Below, piece by piece: positions 1 through 7,263 of a stretch of DNA of 8,176 nucleotides. The stretch's first letter is position 1. Each line of letters begins with the position of its first letter. A program made the translations under genes and the position numbers. Source of the DNA: Bryobacteraceae bacterium. GTDB taxonomy: Bacteria; Acidobacteriota; Terriglobia; Bryobacterales; Bryobacteraceae. The stretch is from the NCBI GenBank assembly GCA_019686145.1, contig JADGHK010000085.1, positions 1 through 8,176 on the forward strand. Reading direction: 5' to 3'. The notes below the pieces were generated by a model, which was not told where the DNA came from, searched no databases, and saw nothing but the letters and a program-made list of their open reading frames with translations.

Positions 1-240
1 CCACAGCGGACCGCGCGCCACACTCACCTTACAGGAGGTCTCCTCCCGCGCCTGAATATCATAGCGAGGATCGGTAAATAACCATGAACCATCCCGGGCA
101 AGGAGGAGTAAGGCGTTGCTTCCGGTGAAACCTGTCAAATACCGTACGTTCGGCAGGAAGGAGACGAAAAGGGCGTCAATGCCGGCTTCTTCGATCCGGG
201 AGAGAACTTGTTCCGTACGCTTTTGAAGGTCGATGGGCAA
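1..240 (-). CDS. M24-family Xaa-Pro aminopeptidase, N-terminal part (cut by window edge)
   Basis: Only the first 80 codons are present; the gene runs off the left edge. The translation contains NVRYLTGFTGSNALLLL (about residues 31-47) and LFTDPRYDIQAREE (54-67). This is the pattern of the creatinase/prolidase N-terminal domain that precedes the pita-bread metallopeptidase domain in Xaa-Pro aminopeptidases (PepP/YpdF type). These are cytosolic enzymes that remove an N-terminal residue ahead of proline. The metal-binding catalytic half lies outside the window, so activity cannot be judged. No in-frame ATG or GTG precedes the conserved region. The best start is TTG at 240-238 (MPIDLQKRTEQVL), with only a weak GGCGG some 16 nt upstream. 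An out-of-frame ATG sits at about 263. The frame is also open upstream into the neighbouring oxidoreductase gene, so the start is uncertain. It lies 59 nt after that gene's stop and may be transcribed from the same operon. The family call is firm, the exact subgroup is not. Confidence 0.85.
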   Translation of the reverse strand, partial: MPIDLQKRTEQVLSRIEEAGIDALFVSFLPNVRYLTGFTGSNALLLLARDGSWLFTDPRYDIQAREETSCKVSVARGPLW

Positions 241-299
241 TAAGGAATTGTAACATCCGCCTATCGACTTCCGCAGATACGGTAACCAGCGAATCGGGA

Positions 300-1268
300 C
301 TAAGGAGTAAGCAGTAGCTTTCCTGTTGTCTGACGACCCTCGAGCGCCCGGTGGGCATCCGCAGCGTTCGCGAGCGGGTAGGTCGCGCCGATTTGCAGCT
401 TCAGCTTACCGGCGGCAACCCAATTCAGGACGTCCGTGGCGCGCCATTCAAGCTCCTCGCGGGTAGCCGTATAGTCAAACAGCGTCGGCCGAGTCAGGAA
501 GAGGGATCCCTTTTGGCTGAGCAGAAGCGGCTCGACTGGCGGTACCGGGCCGCTGGCATTGCCGAAAGTAACCATCATGCCCCGGCGGCGTATCACATTC
601 AGACTCTTCTGAAACGTGCTCGCCCCGACGGAATCGTACACCACATCGACGCCCTTGCCATCTGTCAGCCGCTTCACTTCCGTTTCGAAGTCCTGCCTGG
701 TGTAGACGATCACCTCATCCGCGCCAGCCTCGCGCGCAACCTTTGCCTTTTCGTCGGTGGAGACGACGGCGAGGACGCGCGCCCCGCGCAGCTTGGCCAT
801 CTGAACCACAAGCCGTCCTGTTCCGCCCGCTGCCGCGTGGATCAGCGCAGTCTCTCCCTGTTTGAGCGGCCAGGTGGAATGGGTCAGATAGTGCGCTGTC
901 ATCCCTTGAAGCATTGCCGCCGCCGCAGAAGGGAAGTCCAGGGTGTCCGGCATGCGGATGAGTTGATTGGCTGGCGCCGCCACATACTCTGCGTAGGAGC
1001 CGCGCGCCATGGCCCAGGCCACACGGTCCCCTGCCTTCCACTGCGTGACGTCGGGTCCTACGGATTCCACGGTGCCCGCGCCCTCCAGGCCAAGCGACGC
1101 GGGCCAGTCCGACTTGTACAGACCAGTGCGGTGATAAATATCGATGAAATTGACGCCAATGGCCGCAACCTTGACCAGAACCTGCCCCGGACCGATTGCG
1201 GGCCGCGGAACCTCCTCCAGCTTCAACTGTTCCGGTCCTCCGGGGCTGTGTACAATGATCGCTCTCAT
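300..1268 (-). CDS. Zinc-independent quinone oxidoreductase-like MDR enzyme
   Basis: This 322-residue protein is a medium-chain dehydrogenase/reductase of the NADPH:quinone reductase (zeta-crystallin, QorA-like) branch, expected to be a cytosolic NAD(P)H-dependent reductase. The N-terminal GroES-like domain carries NFIDIYHRTGLY (40-51) and GLEGAG (60-65), both typical of quinone reductases. The Rossmann half carries the nucleotide-binding AAAGGTG (145-151), followed by a long helix. The protein has no cysteine, so it lacks the zinc ligands of alcohol dehydrogenases. Length and C-terminus (EGRQTTGKLLLTP) are normal, so the gene looks intact. The start is ATG at 1268, because AAGAAGGAG lies 9 nt upstream and the start overlaps the previous gene's stop in an ATGA. 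A longer frame reaching to 1508 would run through that neighbour and has no support. The tight junction implies translational coupling to the biosynthetic operon. The true substrate is unknown and no pathway link to branched-chain amino acids is evident. Confidence 0.9.
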   Translation of the reverse strand: MRAIIVHSPGGPEQLKLEEVPRPAIGPGQVLVKVAAIGVNFIDIYHRTGLYKSDWPASLGLEGAGTVESVGPDVTQWKAGDRVAWAMARGSYAEYVAAPANQLIRMPDTLDFPSAAAAMLQGMTAHYLTHSTWPLKQGETALIHAAAGGTGRLVVQMAKLRGARVLAVVSTDEKAKVAREAGADEVIVYTRQDFETEVKRLTDGKGVDVVYDSVGASTFQKSLNVIRRRGMMVTFGNASGPVPPVEPLLLSQKGSLFLTRPTLFDYTATREELEWRATDVLNWVAAGKLKLQIGATYPLANAADAHRALEGRQTTGKLLLTP

Positions 1269-1837
1269 GTGTGAACTCTCCTTCTTAAGTGAACTGCAGC
1301 CGCATAGATCACCAGGTACAGCAAGGTAAACGGAAACAGGGCCAGGCGTGCGAGGGTTGGGACCGCCTCCGCCCCGGACATACCCGCGCGATAGAGGAAG
1401 AAGTGCCGGATCGTGCGCCAGTTCGAGTAGTCCACCCAGAAGTAGTCGCTGTTTTCGTTCACGATGAACAGCTTTGCCGGCACGCGGGCAGCCAGCATCC
1501 ACTTCCACTTCGTCATCAGCGGCTCGCCCGAGCAGATGATGCCTATCGTTGTGTACTGATTCCTCTTCAGCTCATTGTAAAGCCTTGCCCTTCCTTCTTT
1601 GCCGGCAAAGTCAGCGACACGGTAGACCTTGCCCATGTCGTTGCGAAAGCCGTTTGGCGAACCGGCAAAACAGGTTACCAGATCGATTCGCTTCGTTTCG
1701 GGAGTGCTGTAGAAGCCGGGAAGGAGGTTTTCAAACAGGAATCGCGATCCGCTCTCGACCAGCAGTATCCGTTCCGGAGCAGGGATGTGCTTACGGAAGA
1801 AGTAGCGCATGTGTGATGCCGGCGGCACGAACATCAT
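1265..1837 (-). CDS. Unrecognised 190-aa protein with one C-terminal membrane segment
   Basis: I do not recognise this family with certainty. The protein starts MMFVPPASHM, and a beta-strand-like stretch RILLVESGSR (23-32) follows. A second strand-like stretch is IDLVTCFAGSP (51-61), and then RNQYTTIGIICSGEP (92-106). The pattern of alternating strands and helices ending in KLFIVNENSDYFWVDY (122-137) resembles the N-terminal half of a GT-B glycosyltransferase such as family 9. This is inference only, and no C-terminal donor-binding domain is present. Instead the chain ends in a hydrophobic segment at about 163-183 followed by HLRRR, suggesting a membrane anchor. No signal peptide is visible. 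The gap to the cimA stop is 17 nt and contains GAGG, which sits 4 nt before the first ATG and 7 nt before the second (1834), so either methionine could start. It ends in an ATGA overlap with the oxidoreductase gene. Cotranscription with ilv genes is likely, but its role is not known. Confidence 0.8.
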   Translation of the reverse strand: MMFVPPASHMRYFFRKHIPAPERILLVESGSRFLFENLLPGFYSTPETKRIDLVTCFAGSPNGFRNDMGKVYRVADFAGKEGRARLYNELKRNQYTTIGIICSGEPLMTKWKWMLAARVPAKLFIVNENSDYFWVDYSNWRTIRHFFLYRAGMSGAEAVPTLARLALFPFTLLYLVIYAAAVHLRRRVHT

Positions 1838-1854
1838 GCCGCCTCATGTCGGAT
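1838..1854 (-). promoter_or_regulatory. Ribosome binding site region of the 190-aa gene
   Basis: The short cimA-to-190-aa-gene spacer reads, on the minus strand, GACATGAGGCGGC just before the tandem ATG ATG. GAGG is the only purine-rich Shine-Dalgarno-like stretch here. Its spacing (4 nt to the first ATG, 7 nt to the second) favours the second methionine slightly. There is no room for a separate promoter or terminator in this spacer. Confidence 0.5.
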
Positions 1855-3465
1855 CTACACGCCCCAGCAGTAATCTTCGACGGCGCGGTCGATGGTGGCA
1901 TCGGTTTCGGTAAGACGCATCAACTCCAGGCGAATGGCGTCGAGGAGCGCGTTCCAACTCGCCTCGATGACGTTGTCGGAGACGCCGACCGTGGCCCAGC
2001 TACGGCGGTGGTCCGACCACTCAACGAGCACGCGAACTTTCGCTGCGGTCCCCTTTTTCGGCTCAAGCACCCGCACCTTATAGTCCGTCAGGCGCACGTC
2101 AGTGATGCTCGGATAGAGCGAGACGAGGCACTGCCGCAGGCAGACGTCGAGGGCGTGGACCGGGCCGTGACCGGAGGCTGTAGCCGAGTGGACTCCGTCC
2201 GATGCTTTCAGCGTGACCGTCGCCGTAGAGATCGAGCCTTTGGTTCCGGTCATGCGCGTGGTCACTTCGAAACCAACCACGTCGAAGAAGTTGGCTCCGG
2301 GATGCAGGGCTTCACGAACCAGAAGCTCGAAGGTCCCTTCAGCCGCTTCGAGCTCATAGCCCATATACTCGAGGTGCTTAATCCGATCGAGCAGCTCGCG
2401 GCGGGCGTCGTCGCTCAGGCGGTCGGCCAGCCCATGCTGCTTCAGCTTATAGAGAATGTTCCCGCGTCCCGAGAGATCGCTGAGGAGGACGCGCTGGCGA
2501 TTGCCGACTGCCTCCGGGCGGATGTGCTCGTAGGTAGCGGAATCCTTCAGGACTGCGCTCACGTGCACGCCGCCCTTGTGGGCAAAGGCGCTCTGTCCGA
2601 CGAAGGGCTGGTCTCCCCGAAGCGGCAGGTTCGCCAGTTCCGCAATGAACTTCGCGACGGAGGTGAGATTCGCCAGTTTCTCGGGCCCGATGGTTGTGTG
2701 CCCCAGCTTGAGCTCGAGGTTGGGCAGGATCGAGCACAGATTTGCGTTGCCGCAGCGTTCCCCGTAGCCGTTGATACAGCCCTGGACGTGGGTGATACCG
2801 TGCTCAACCGCAATCAGTGTGTTTGCGACCGCCGTATCGGAGTCGTTGTGGGTATGAATGCCAAGGACGCCGTCGAAGCGGCGCCGCACTTCTGCGACGA
2901 TCTCCGCCAGGCGCCCGGGCAGGGTGCCGCCGTTGGTGTCGCACAGGCAGAGGACGTCGGCGCCAGCCTCCTTCGCGGCTTCCAGCGTCCGCAAGGCGAA
3001 AGCGGGGTTGCAGATGAAGCCATCGAAGAAGTGCTCGGCATCGTAGATGACTTCCCGGCCGTGCTCCTTGAGAAAGCGCACGGTCTCGGAAATCAGTTTG
3101 AGATTCTCCTCCTCGCTGATGCCGAGAGCCCGCTGGACGTGCAGATCCCAGCTCTTCCCGAAGATCGAAACGGTTGGCGTTTGCGCTTCGAGCAGAGCGC
3201 GGACGTTGGGATCCTGATCGACACGGTTCTTTGCGAAGCGGGTGGACCCGAACGCGGTGATCCGTGTATGTTTCCAGTGGATCTCTCGGGCGCGGGCGAA
3301 GAACTCCTTGTCCTTTGGATTGGAGCCCGGCCAACCGCCTTCGACATAGTCGATCCCCAATTCGTCCAGCTTTTGCGCGATGAGCAGTTTGTCATCGACA
3401 GAGAACGAGACGGCCTCGCCTTGCGTGCCGTCTCGAAGGGTCGTATCGAAGGTAAAAATCTTCAT
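1855..3465 (-). CDS. cimA: (R)-citramalate synthase
   Basis: This 536-residue enzyme is of the LeuA/CimA (DRE-TIM metallolyase-like) family and condenses pyruvate with acetyl-CoA to (R)-citramalate, the first step of the threonine-independent isoleucine route. The TIM-barrel half starts with FDTTLRDGTQ (6-15), giving the metal ligand Asp7 and catalytic Arg11. HTHND (204-208) supplies the two histidine ligands, and GERCGNANLCS (235-245) is the conserved loop. A linker region contains AFAHKGGVHVSA (293-304). The C-terminal LeuA regulatory (dimer) domain spans about 395-515, with SGHGPVHALD (431-440) and VGVSDNVIEASW (493-504); in the family this domain binds the feedback inhibitor. The motif EGGWPGSNPKD (42-52) and the length match the long Geobacter-type CimA rather than 2-isopropylmalate synthase, as I recall those sequences. 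Start ATG at 3465 has only a weak upstream AGG and no alternative in-frame start. It follows ilvC by 36 nt. LeuCD and LeuB must lie elsewhere. Confidence 0.92.
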   Translation of the reverse strand: MKIFTFDTTLRDGTQGEAVSFSVDDKLLIAQKLDELGIDYVEGGWPGSNPKDKEFFARAREIHWKHTRITAFGSTRFAKNRVDQDPNVRALLEAQTPTVSIFGKSWDLHVQRALGISEEENLKLISETVRFLKEHGREVIYDAEHFFDGFICNPAFALRTLEAAKEAGADVLCLCDTNGGTLPGRLAEIVAEVRRRFDGVLGIHTHNDSDTAVANTLIAVEHGITHVQGCINGYGERCGNANLCSILPNLELKLGHTTIGPEKLANLTSVAKFIAELANLPLRGDQPFVGQSAFAHKGGVHVSAVLKDSATYEHIRPEAVGNRQRVLLSDLSGRGNILYKLKQHGLADRLSDDARRELLDRIKHLEYMGYELEAAEGTFELLVREALHPGANFFDVVGFEVTTRMTGTKGSISTATVTLKASDGVHSATASGHGPVHALDVCLRQCLVSLYPSITDVRLTDYKVRVLEPKKGTAAKVRVLVEWSDHRRSWATVGVSDNVIEASWNALLDAIRLELMRLTETDATIDRAVEDYCWGV

Positions 3466-3501
3466 GGCCTGGTAACGTTCGGATGAGTTCTTCCCCGCCG
3501 C

Positions 3502-4534
<1,033 letters not shown>

Positions 4535-4542
<8 letters not shown>

Positions 4543-5092
4543 TCAAAACTCCGTTCCTGATATGAGAATAAACCGCCTCGCCGCTTTTGGGGATTGGGGG
4601 CGAAAGGCGCAACTTCCTGTTCTCCAATGACATCGCAACCATGCCGGAACGCGTCACTTCAATTTCGCCATAGCTGCGCATCACTGCAATAAATTCGTCC
4701 AGCTTCTCCGGATCGCCTGTGGCTTCGATTGCGAAGCCCTCGAGGGAGGACTCGACGACGCGGGCGGAAAAGATCTCCGCTTCCTTGAGAATCGCAGTCC
4801 GATTCTCCTGCGGCGCACGAACCCGCAACAAAACCATATCACGGCACACGGCAGAAGCGTCGGTGAGGTCTGTAGCCTGCAGGACGTTGACCAGCTTGTT
4901 CATCTGCTTGATCACCTGTTTCCGCAGATTCGGCTCGACGTCCACTACAATCGTCATCCGCGACAGCTCCGGATCGAGCGTGCGGGCGACGGTGAGGCTT
5001 TCGATGTTGTATCCGCGAGCGCTCAGAAGGCCAGTGACGCGCATCAGCGCTCCCGGTTTGTTTTCGAGCAGTAGAGAGATCACCTGTAACAT
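4535..5092 (-). CDS. ilvN: Acetolactate synthase small (regulatory) subunit
   Basis: This 185-residue protein is the regulatory partner that activates the IlvB catalytic subunit and confers valine feedback inhibition (IlvH/IlvN family). The N-terminal ACT domain, about 1-75, contains SLLLENKPGALMRVTGLLSA (6-25), then RGYNIESLTV and LSRMTIVVD. It aligns without gaps to my memory of E. coli IlvH: Asn11, Gly14 and Asn29, which line the valine site there, are all present, so valine sensitivity is expected. The C-terminal ALS_ss domain, about 80-160, contains KEAEIFSARVVE (103-114) and a final RSGMVAMSLE. A tail of about 25 residues continues beyond the E. coli end and overlaps the ilvC start. Start ATG at 5092 has GGAG 5 nt upstream and lies 24 nt after the ilvB stop. 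Symbol ilvH would serve equally. Confidence 0.96.
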
Positions 5093-5116
5093 GCTTGCTC
5101 CGATCCTCCCGGCGGC

Positions 5117-6847
5117 TTACTTGGGCAATGCCACTGGCTGTGGGGGCGCGAGTACCATTTCGTTGATTGCGCCGCCGGCTGGAACCATTGGGTACACGTT
5201 CTCGTACGGCGACACCTTCACGTTGAGCAGATACGGCCCCGGTTCGCGAACTGCTTCCTCGAGCGCAGGCGCGAGTTCCATCGGGCTCTCGATCGTCCGG
5301 CCTTTGAAACCGTACGCCCCGGCGAGCATTTCCACGTTCGGGAAACTGTCCAGCGCGACGGCGGAGAGCCGGTTGTTGTAGAACAACTCCTGCCACTGCC
5401 GGACCATGCCCAGATAGCCGTTGTTCATCACGATAATTTTGATGGGCAGGCCGTAATTGACGATCGTTGCAAGCTCCGGGAGCGACATCTGGAATCCGCC
5501 ATCACCCACGATTGCGAAGACCAGCTTGTCGGGGCGCGCAAACTGAGCGCCGATGGCTGACGGAAGGCCGAAGCCCATTGAACCGAGCCCGCCCGAATTG
5601 ATCCACAACCTCGGGTGATGGAACCGGATCAATTGCGCGGCCCACATCTGATGCTGGCCGACATCGGAGCAAACGATCGCCTCGCCGCCCGACAGGCGGT
5701 CGATTTCGGCCATCAGGTGCTGCGGCTTGATCTCGGTTGCCGAGTACGAGGGCGCAAGAGGATGCTCTTGCTGCCAGCACCGGATCTGGCGCCACCAATC
5801 GGCGCGGTCGGCGGCGTTCTGCGAACCCATGCTGCCCTTCAGCTCGGAGAGCGCTGCGTTCAGCTTGGGCAACACCCGCTTCAGATCGCCGACGATGGGC
5901 AGATCGGGCACCCGATTCTTGCCCACTTCGGCCGGATCAATGTCGACGTGAATGACTTTGGCGTGAGGAGCAAATGCGGACAGGCGGCCAGTGACGCGGT
6001 CGTCGAAGCGTACGCCCAGCGCAATCAGCAGATCCGCATGGGTCATCGCCATGTTTGCCGCGTAGCTGCCGTGCATGCCCGGCATGCTGACGAAGTTGGG
6101 GTGGCTGGAAGAGAGGCCGCCAAGGCCCATCAAAGTGCAAACCGTGGGCGCGTCGATTAACTCCACCAGCTCGCGCAATTCCTGAGAAGCGCCCGCGGCG
6201 ATAATGCCTCCGCCGGCATACACGAGAGGCTTCTTCGCCTCCCACATCATCTGCGCGGCGCGGCGGATCTGGCCGGTATGACCCTCTGTGTAGACCTTAT
6301 AGCCTGGCAGGTGGATCGACGTGACCGGCGTATAGTGAGCCTGCGCCTGGAACACATCCTTCGGAATGTCCACGAGCACGGGGCCGGGCCGTCCGGACGA
6401 GGCCAGGTAGAAGGCTTCGTGAATGGTCTGCGGCAGTTCGGCTACGTTCTTAACGAGGAAGTTATGCTTGGTGCAGGAGCGAGTGATGCCGAACGTATCG
6501 GCCTCCTGAAAGGCGTCGCTGCCGATGAGCTTGGTGGATACCTGCCCGGTGATGGCCACGATGGGGATGGAGTCCATCAGCGCATCCACCAGACCGGTGA
6601 CCAGGTTGGTGGCTCCTGGGCCCGACGTCGCGCAGCAGACGCCGGTCCGTCCCGTGGAGCGAGCATAACCTTCCGCGGCGAACGCCGCATTCTGTTCATG
6701 GCGGACGAGCACGTGCCGGATCGGATGCTCATAGAGGGCATCGTAGAAAGGCAATGTCACGCCGCCCGGATATCCGAACAGGCAATCCACACCCTCTCGA
6801 ATCAGACACTCGAGCAGGATCCTCGCGCCAGACATCAAGTTCGACAT
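5117..6847 (-). CDS. ilvB: Acetolactate synthase large (catalytic) subunit
   Basis: This 576-residue thiamine-diphosphate enzyme joins two pyruvates, or pyruvate and 2-oxobutyrate, in the first common step of branched-chain amino acid synthesis. The N-terminal Pyr domain contains GYPGGVTLPFYDAL and VRHEQNAAFAAEGYAR, with catalytic Glu51. SGPGATNLVTGL follows at 75-86. The middle FAD-binding-type domain, about 190-330, has GVRFDDRVTG (278-287). The C-terminal PP domain has the ThDP/Mg motif from GDG (448-450) to MNN (474-476), then LGMVRQWQE (479-487) with the conserved tryptophan. The sequence has full family length with no visible defect. Start ATG at 6847 has only a weak upstream sequence (AGGGA some 12 nt away, GAG 4 nt away); Met5 is an alternative. 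It is the first structural gene of the operon, preceded by a candidate attenuator, and its small subunit follows 24 nt later. Confidence 0.97.
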   Translation of the reverse strand: MSNLMSGARILLECLIREGVDCLFGYPGGVTLPFYDALYEHPIRHVLVRHEQNAAFAAEGYARSTGRTGVCCATSGPGATNLVTGLVDALMDSIPIVAITGQVSTKLIGSDAFQEADTFGITRSCTKHNFLVKNVAELPQTIHEAFYLASSGRPGPVLVDIPKDVFQAQAHYTPVTSIHLPGYKVYTEGHTGQIRRAAQMMWEAKKPLVYAGGGIIAAGASQELRELVELIDAPTVCTLMGLGGLSSSHPNFVSMPGMHGSYAANMAMTHADLLIALGVRFDDRVTGRLSAFAPHAKVIHVDIDPAEVGKNRVPDLPIVGDLKRVLPKLNAALSELKGSMGSQNAADRADWWRQIRCWQQEHPLAPSYSATEIKPQHLMAEIDRLSGGEAIVCSDVGQHQMWAAQLIRFHHPRLWINSGGLGSMGFGLPSAIGAQFARPDKLVFAIVGDGGFQMSLPELATIVNYGLPIKIIVMNNGYLGMVRQWQELFYNNRLSAVALDSFPNVEMLAGAYGFKGRTIESPMELAPALEEAVREPGPYLLNVKVSPYENVYPMVPAGGAINEMVLAPPQPVALPK

Positions 6848-6920
6848 AAAACTCTGTTCCCTATACTGTCAGCGAATACCGAAAACTGATAACAGCAGTT
6901 GCCCGGGCCCGACCCCAAAC
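6848..6920 (-). other. Spacer between attenuator hairpin and ilvB
   Basis: This 73-nt stretch contains no ORF. If the hairpin upstream stops transcription completely, a promoter would have to lie here. The only candidate is TATAGG about 8 nt upstream of the ilvB start region, without a well-placed -35 box, so readthrough of the hairpin is the more natural source of ilvB mRNA. No T-box signature was seen. Confidence 0.4.
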
Positions 6921-6962
6921 AAAAAAGCCACCGGGTCGGGCTTGTTTCCCTCCGGTGGCTTT
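6921..6962 (-). terminator. Intrinsic terminator, candidate ilv attenuator
   Basis: Read on the minus strand, the 5' arm AAAGCCACCGG (6962-6952) pairs perfectly with CCGGTGGCTTT (6934-6924) for 11 bp, 8 of them in a GCCACCGG/CCGGTGGC core. A further inner GGG/CCC pairing is possible across an A/GAC internal loop. The hairpin is followed directly by six U (6926-6921), the standard form of a Rho-independent terminator. On the plus strand the flanking T run is only three bases, so the signal is directional towards ilvB. It sits 22 nt after the leader ORF stop and 73 nt before ilvB. It must be bypassed at least sometimes if ilvB is transcribed from an upstream promoter. Confidence 0.85.
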
Positions 6963-6991
6963 CGGGACCTGATTTCCTGCCGCTCACCGGG
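6952..6991 (-). promoter_or_regulatory. Candidate antiterminator pairing
   Basis: The end of the leader ORF reads CCCGGTGAGC (6991-6982), nearly a copy of the terminator 3' arm CCCGGTGGC (6935-6927). Its CCGGTG can pair for 6 bp with CACCGG (6957-6952) in the terminator 5' arm and so block the terminator. A ribosome waiting at the Val-Val codons (7007-7002) would leave this segment free, whereas one at the stop codon (6986-6984) would cover it and let the terminator form. The repeat and geometry are seen in the sequence; the switching is inferred. A competing local hairpin GGGCG/CGCCC lies just upstream. Confidence 0.5.
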
Positions 6992-7097
6992 CGGGGCGCC
7001 CTACTACGAGGCCCCCAAGAATAATGAGTCCGGGTACGGGAACGGCGGAAATCGACGAGATTATGGCGAAACCGGTTGGTTTATTGAACTCGACCAT
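6984..7097 (-). CDS. Candidate branched-chain amino acid leader peptide
   Basis: This 37-codon ORF runs from ATG at 7097 to TGA at 6984. It carries five Ile, five Val and three Leu, with ten of these between residues 16 and 32: VPVPGLIILGGLVVG occupies 19-33 and IISSI 12-16. The control-codon set matches the products of the downstream ilvBNC-cimA genes, and the stop lies 22 nt before the terminator hairpin, as in ilv/ivb leader peptides of enterobacteria. Three of five Val codons are GTA and one Ile codon is ATA, unusual choices in a GC-rich genome and the sort that would sharpen sensitivity to charged tRNA. The ribosome site is weak: GGAG is 12 nt and GAG is 4 nt from the ATG. An in-frame TAA at 7125-7127 bounds the frame upstream, with a TTG codon as alternative start. 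The alternative is a remnant of a PEP-CTERM tail, since VPVPG plus a hydrophobic run plus RPAR resembles that motif. Confidence 0.6.
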   Translation of the reverse strand: MVEFNKPTGFAIISSISAVPVPGLIILGGLVVGRPAR

Positions 7098-7121
7098 AAA
7101 TCTCGTTGGCTCCAAGTTTGA

Positions 7122-7150
7122 AGGTTAGCCTAGAAGGAACAAAAATGCAA
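7122..7150 (-). promoter_or_regulatory. Weak candidate promoter for the leader-ilv operon
   Basis: On the minus strand TTGCAT (7150-7145) and TAACCT (7127-7122) are separated by 17 nt. Each matches the sigma-70 consensus at only three positions, including TTG and the outer TA...T. A start near 7115 would give a short 5' end before the leader ATG. The surrounding 7100-7190 stretch is clearly more AT-rich than the genes, which fits a promoter region, but this exact site is a guess. Confidence 0.25.
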
Positions 7151-7263
7151 GAGTCGAATGTTATTAATTGTGTTAATGGAGATATTGGATCGCGCCGGAA
7201 TCAATACGGAAAGGTACTGTCTCTCCAGGAGGCAGCGTGGCCTTCCCGGAGGACAATGGGGCT
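7151..7263. other. Intergenic region downstream of the TPR gene
   Basis: Together with the leader region this makes the 416-nt gap between the TPR gene and ilvB. I see no convincing gene on either strand. There is no clear intrinsic terminator after the TPR gene stop, so some readthrough into the ilv leader cannot be excluded. The AT-rich patch at about 7155-7190 may belong to the promoter region. Confidence 0.4.

Noticed and set aside
351..1274. 307-codon open frame on the plus strand
   Set aside because: Antisense shadow of the oxidoreductase gene with no domain of its own.
1269..1508. 80-residue N-terminal extension of the oxidoreductase
   Set aside because: It would overlap the 190-aa gene in another frame, shows no homology-like pattern, and the start at 1268 has a strong ribosome site and begins with the typical MRAIIV of the family.
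1549..3486. Very long (645-codon) open frame on the plus strand
   Set aside because: It lies antisense over cimA, whose family motifs are unambiguous; long antisense frames are common opposite GC-rich genes, and the translation shows no recognisable domain.
6278..6889. 203-codon plus-strand frame opposite ilvB start
   Set aside because: Antisense shadow of the N-terminal half of ilvB; no domain recognised.
6848..7263. T-box riboswitch or other aptamer upstream of ilvB
   Set aside because: No T-box core sequence (AGGGTGG-type) or other aptamer signature was found; the hairpin is explained by simple termination.
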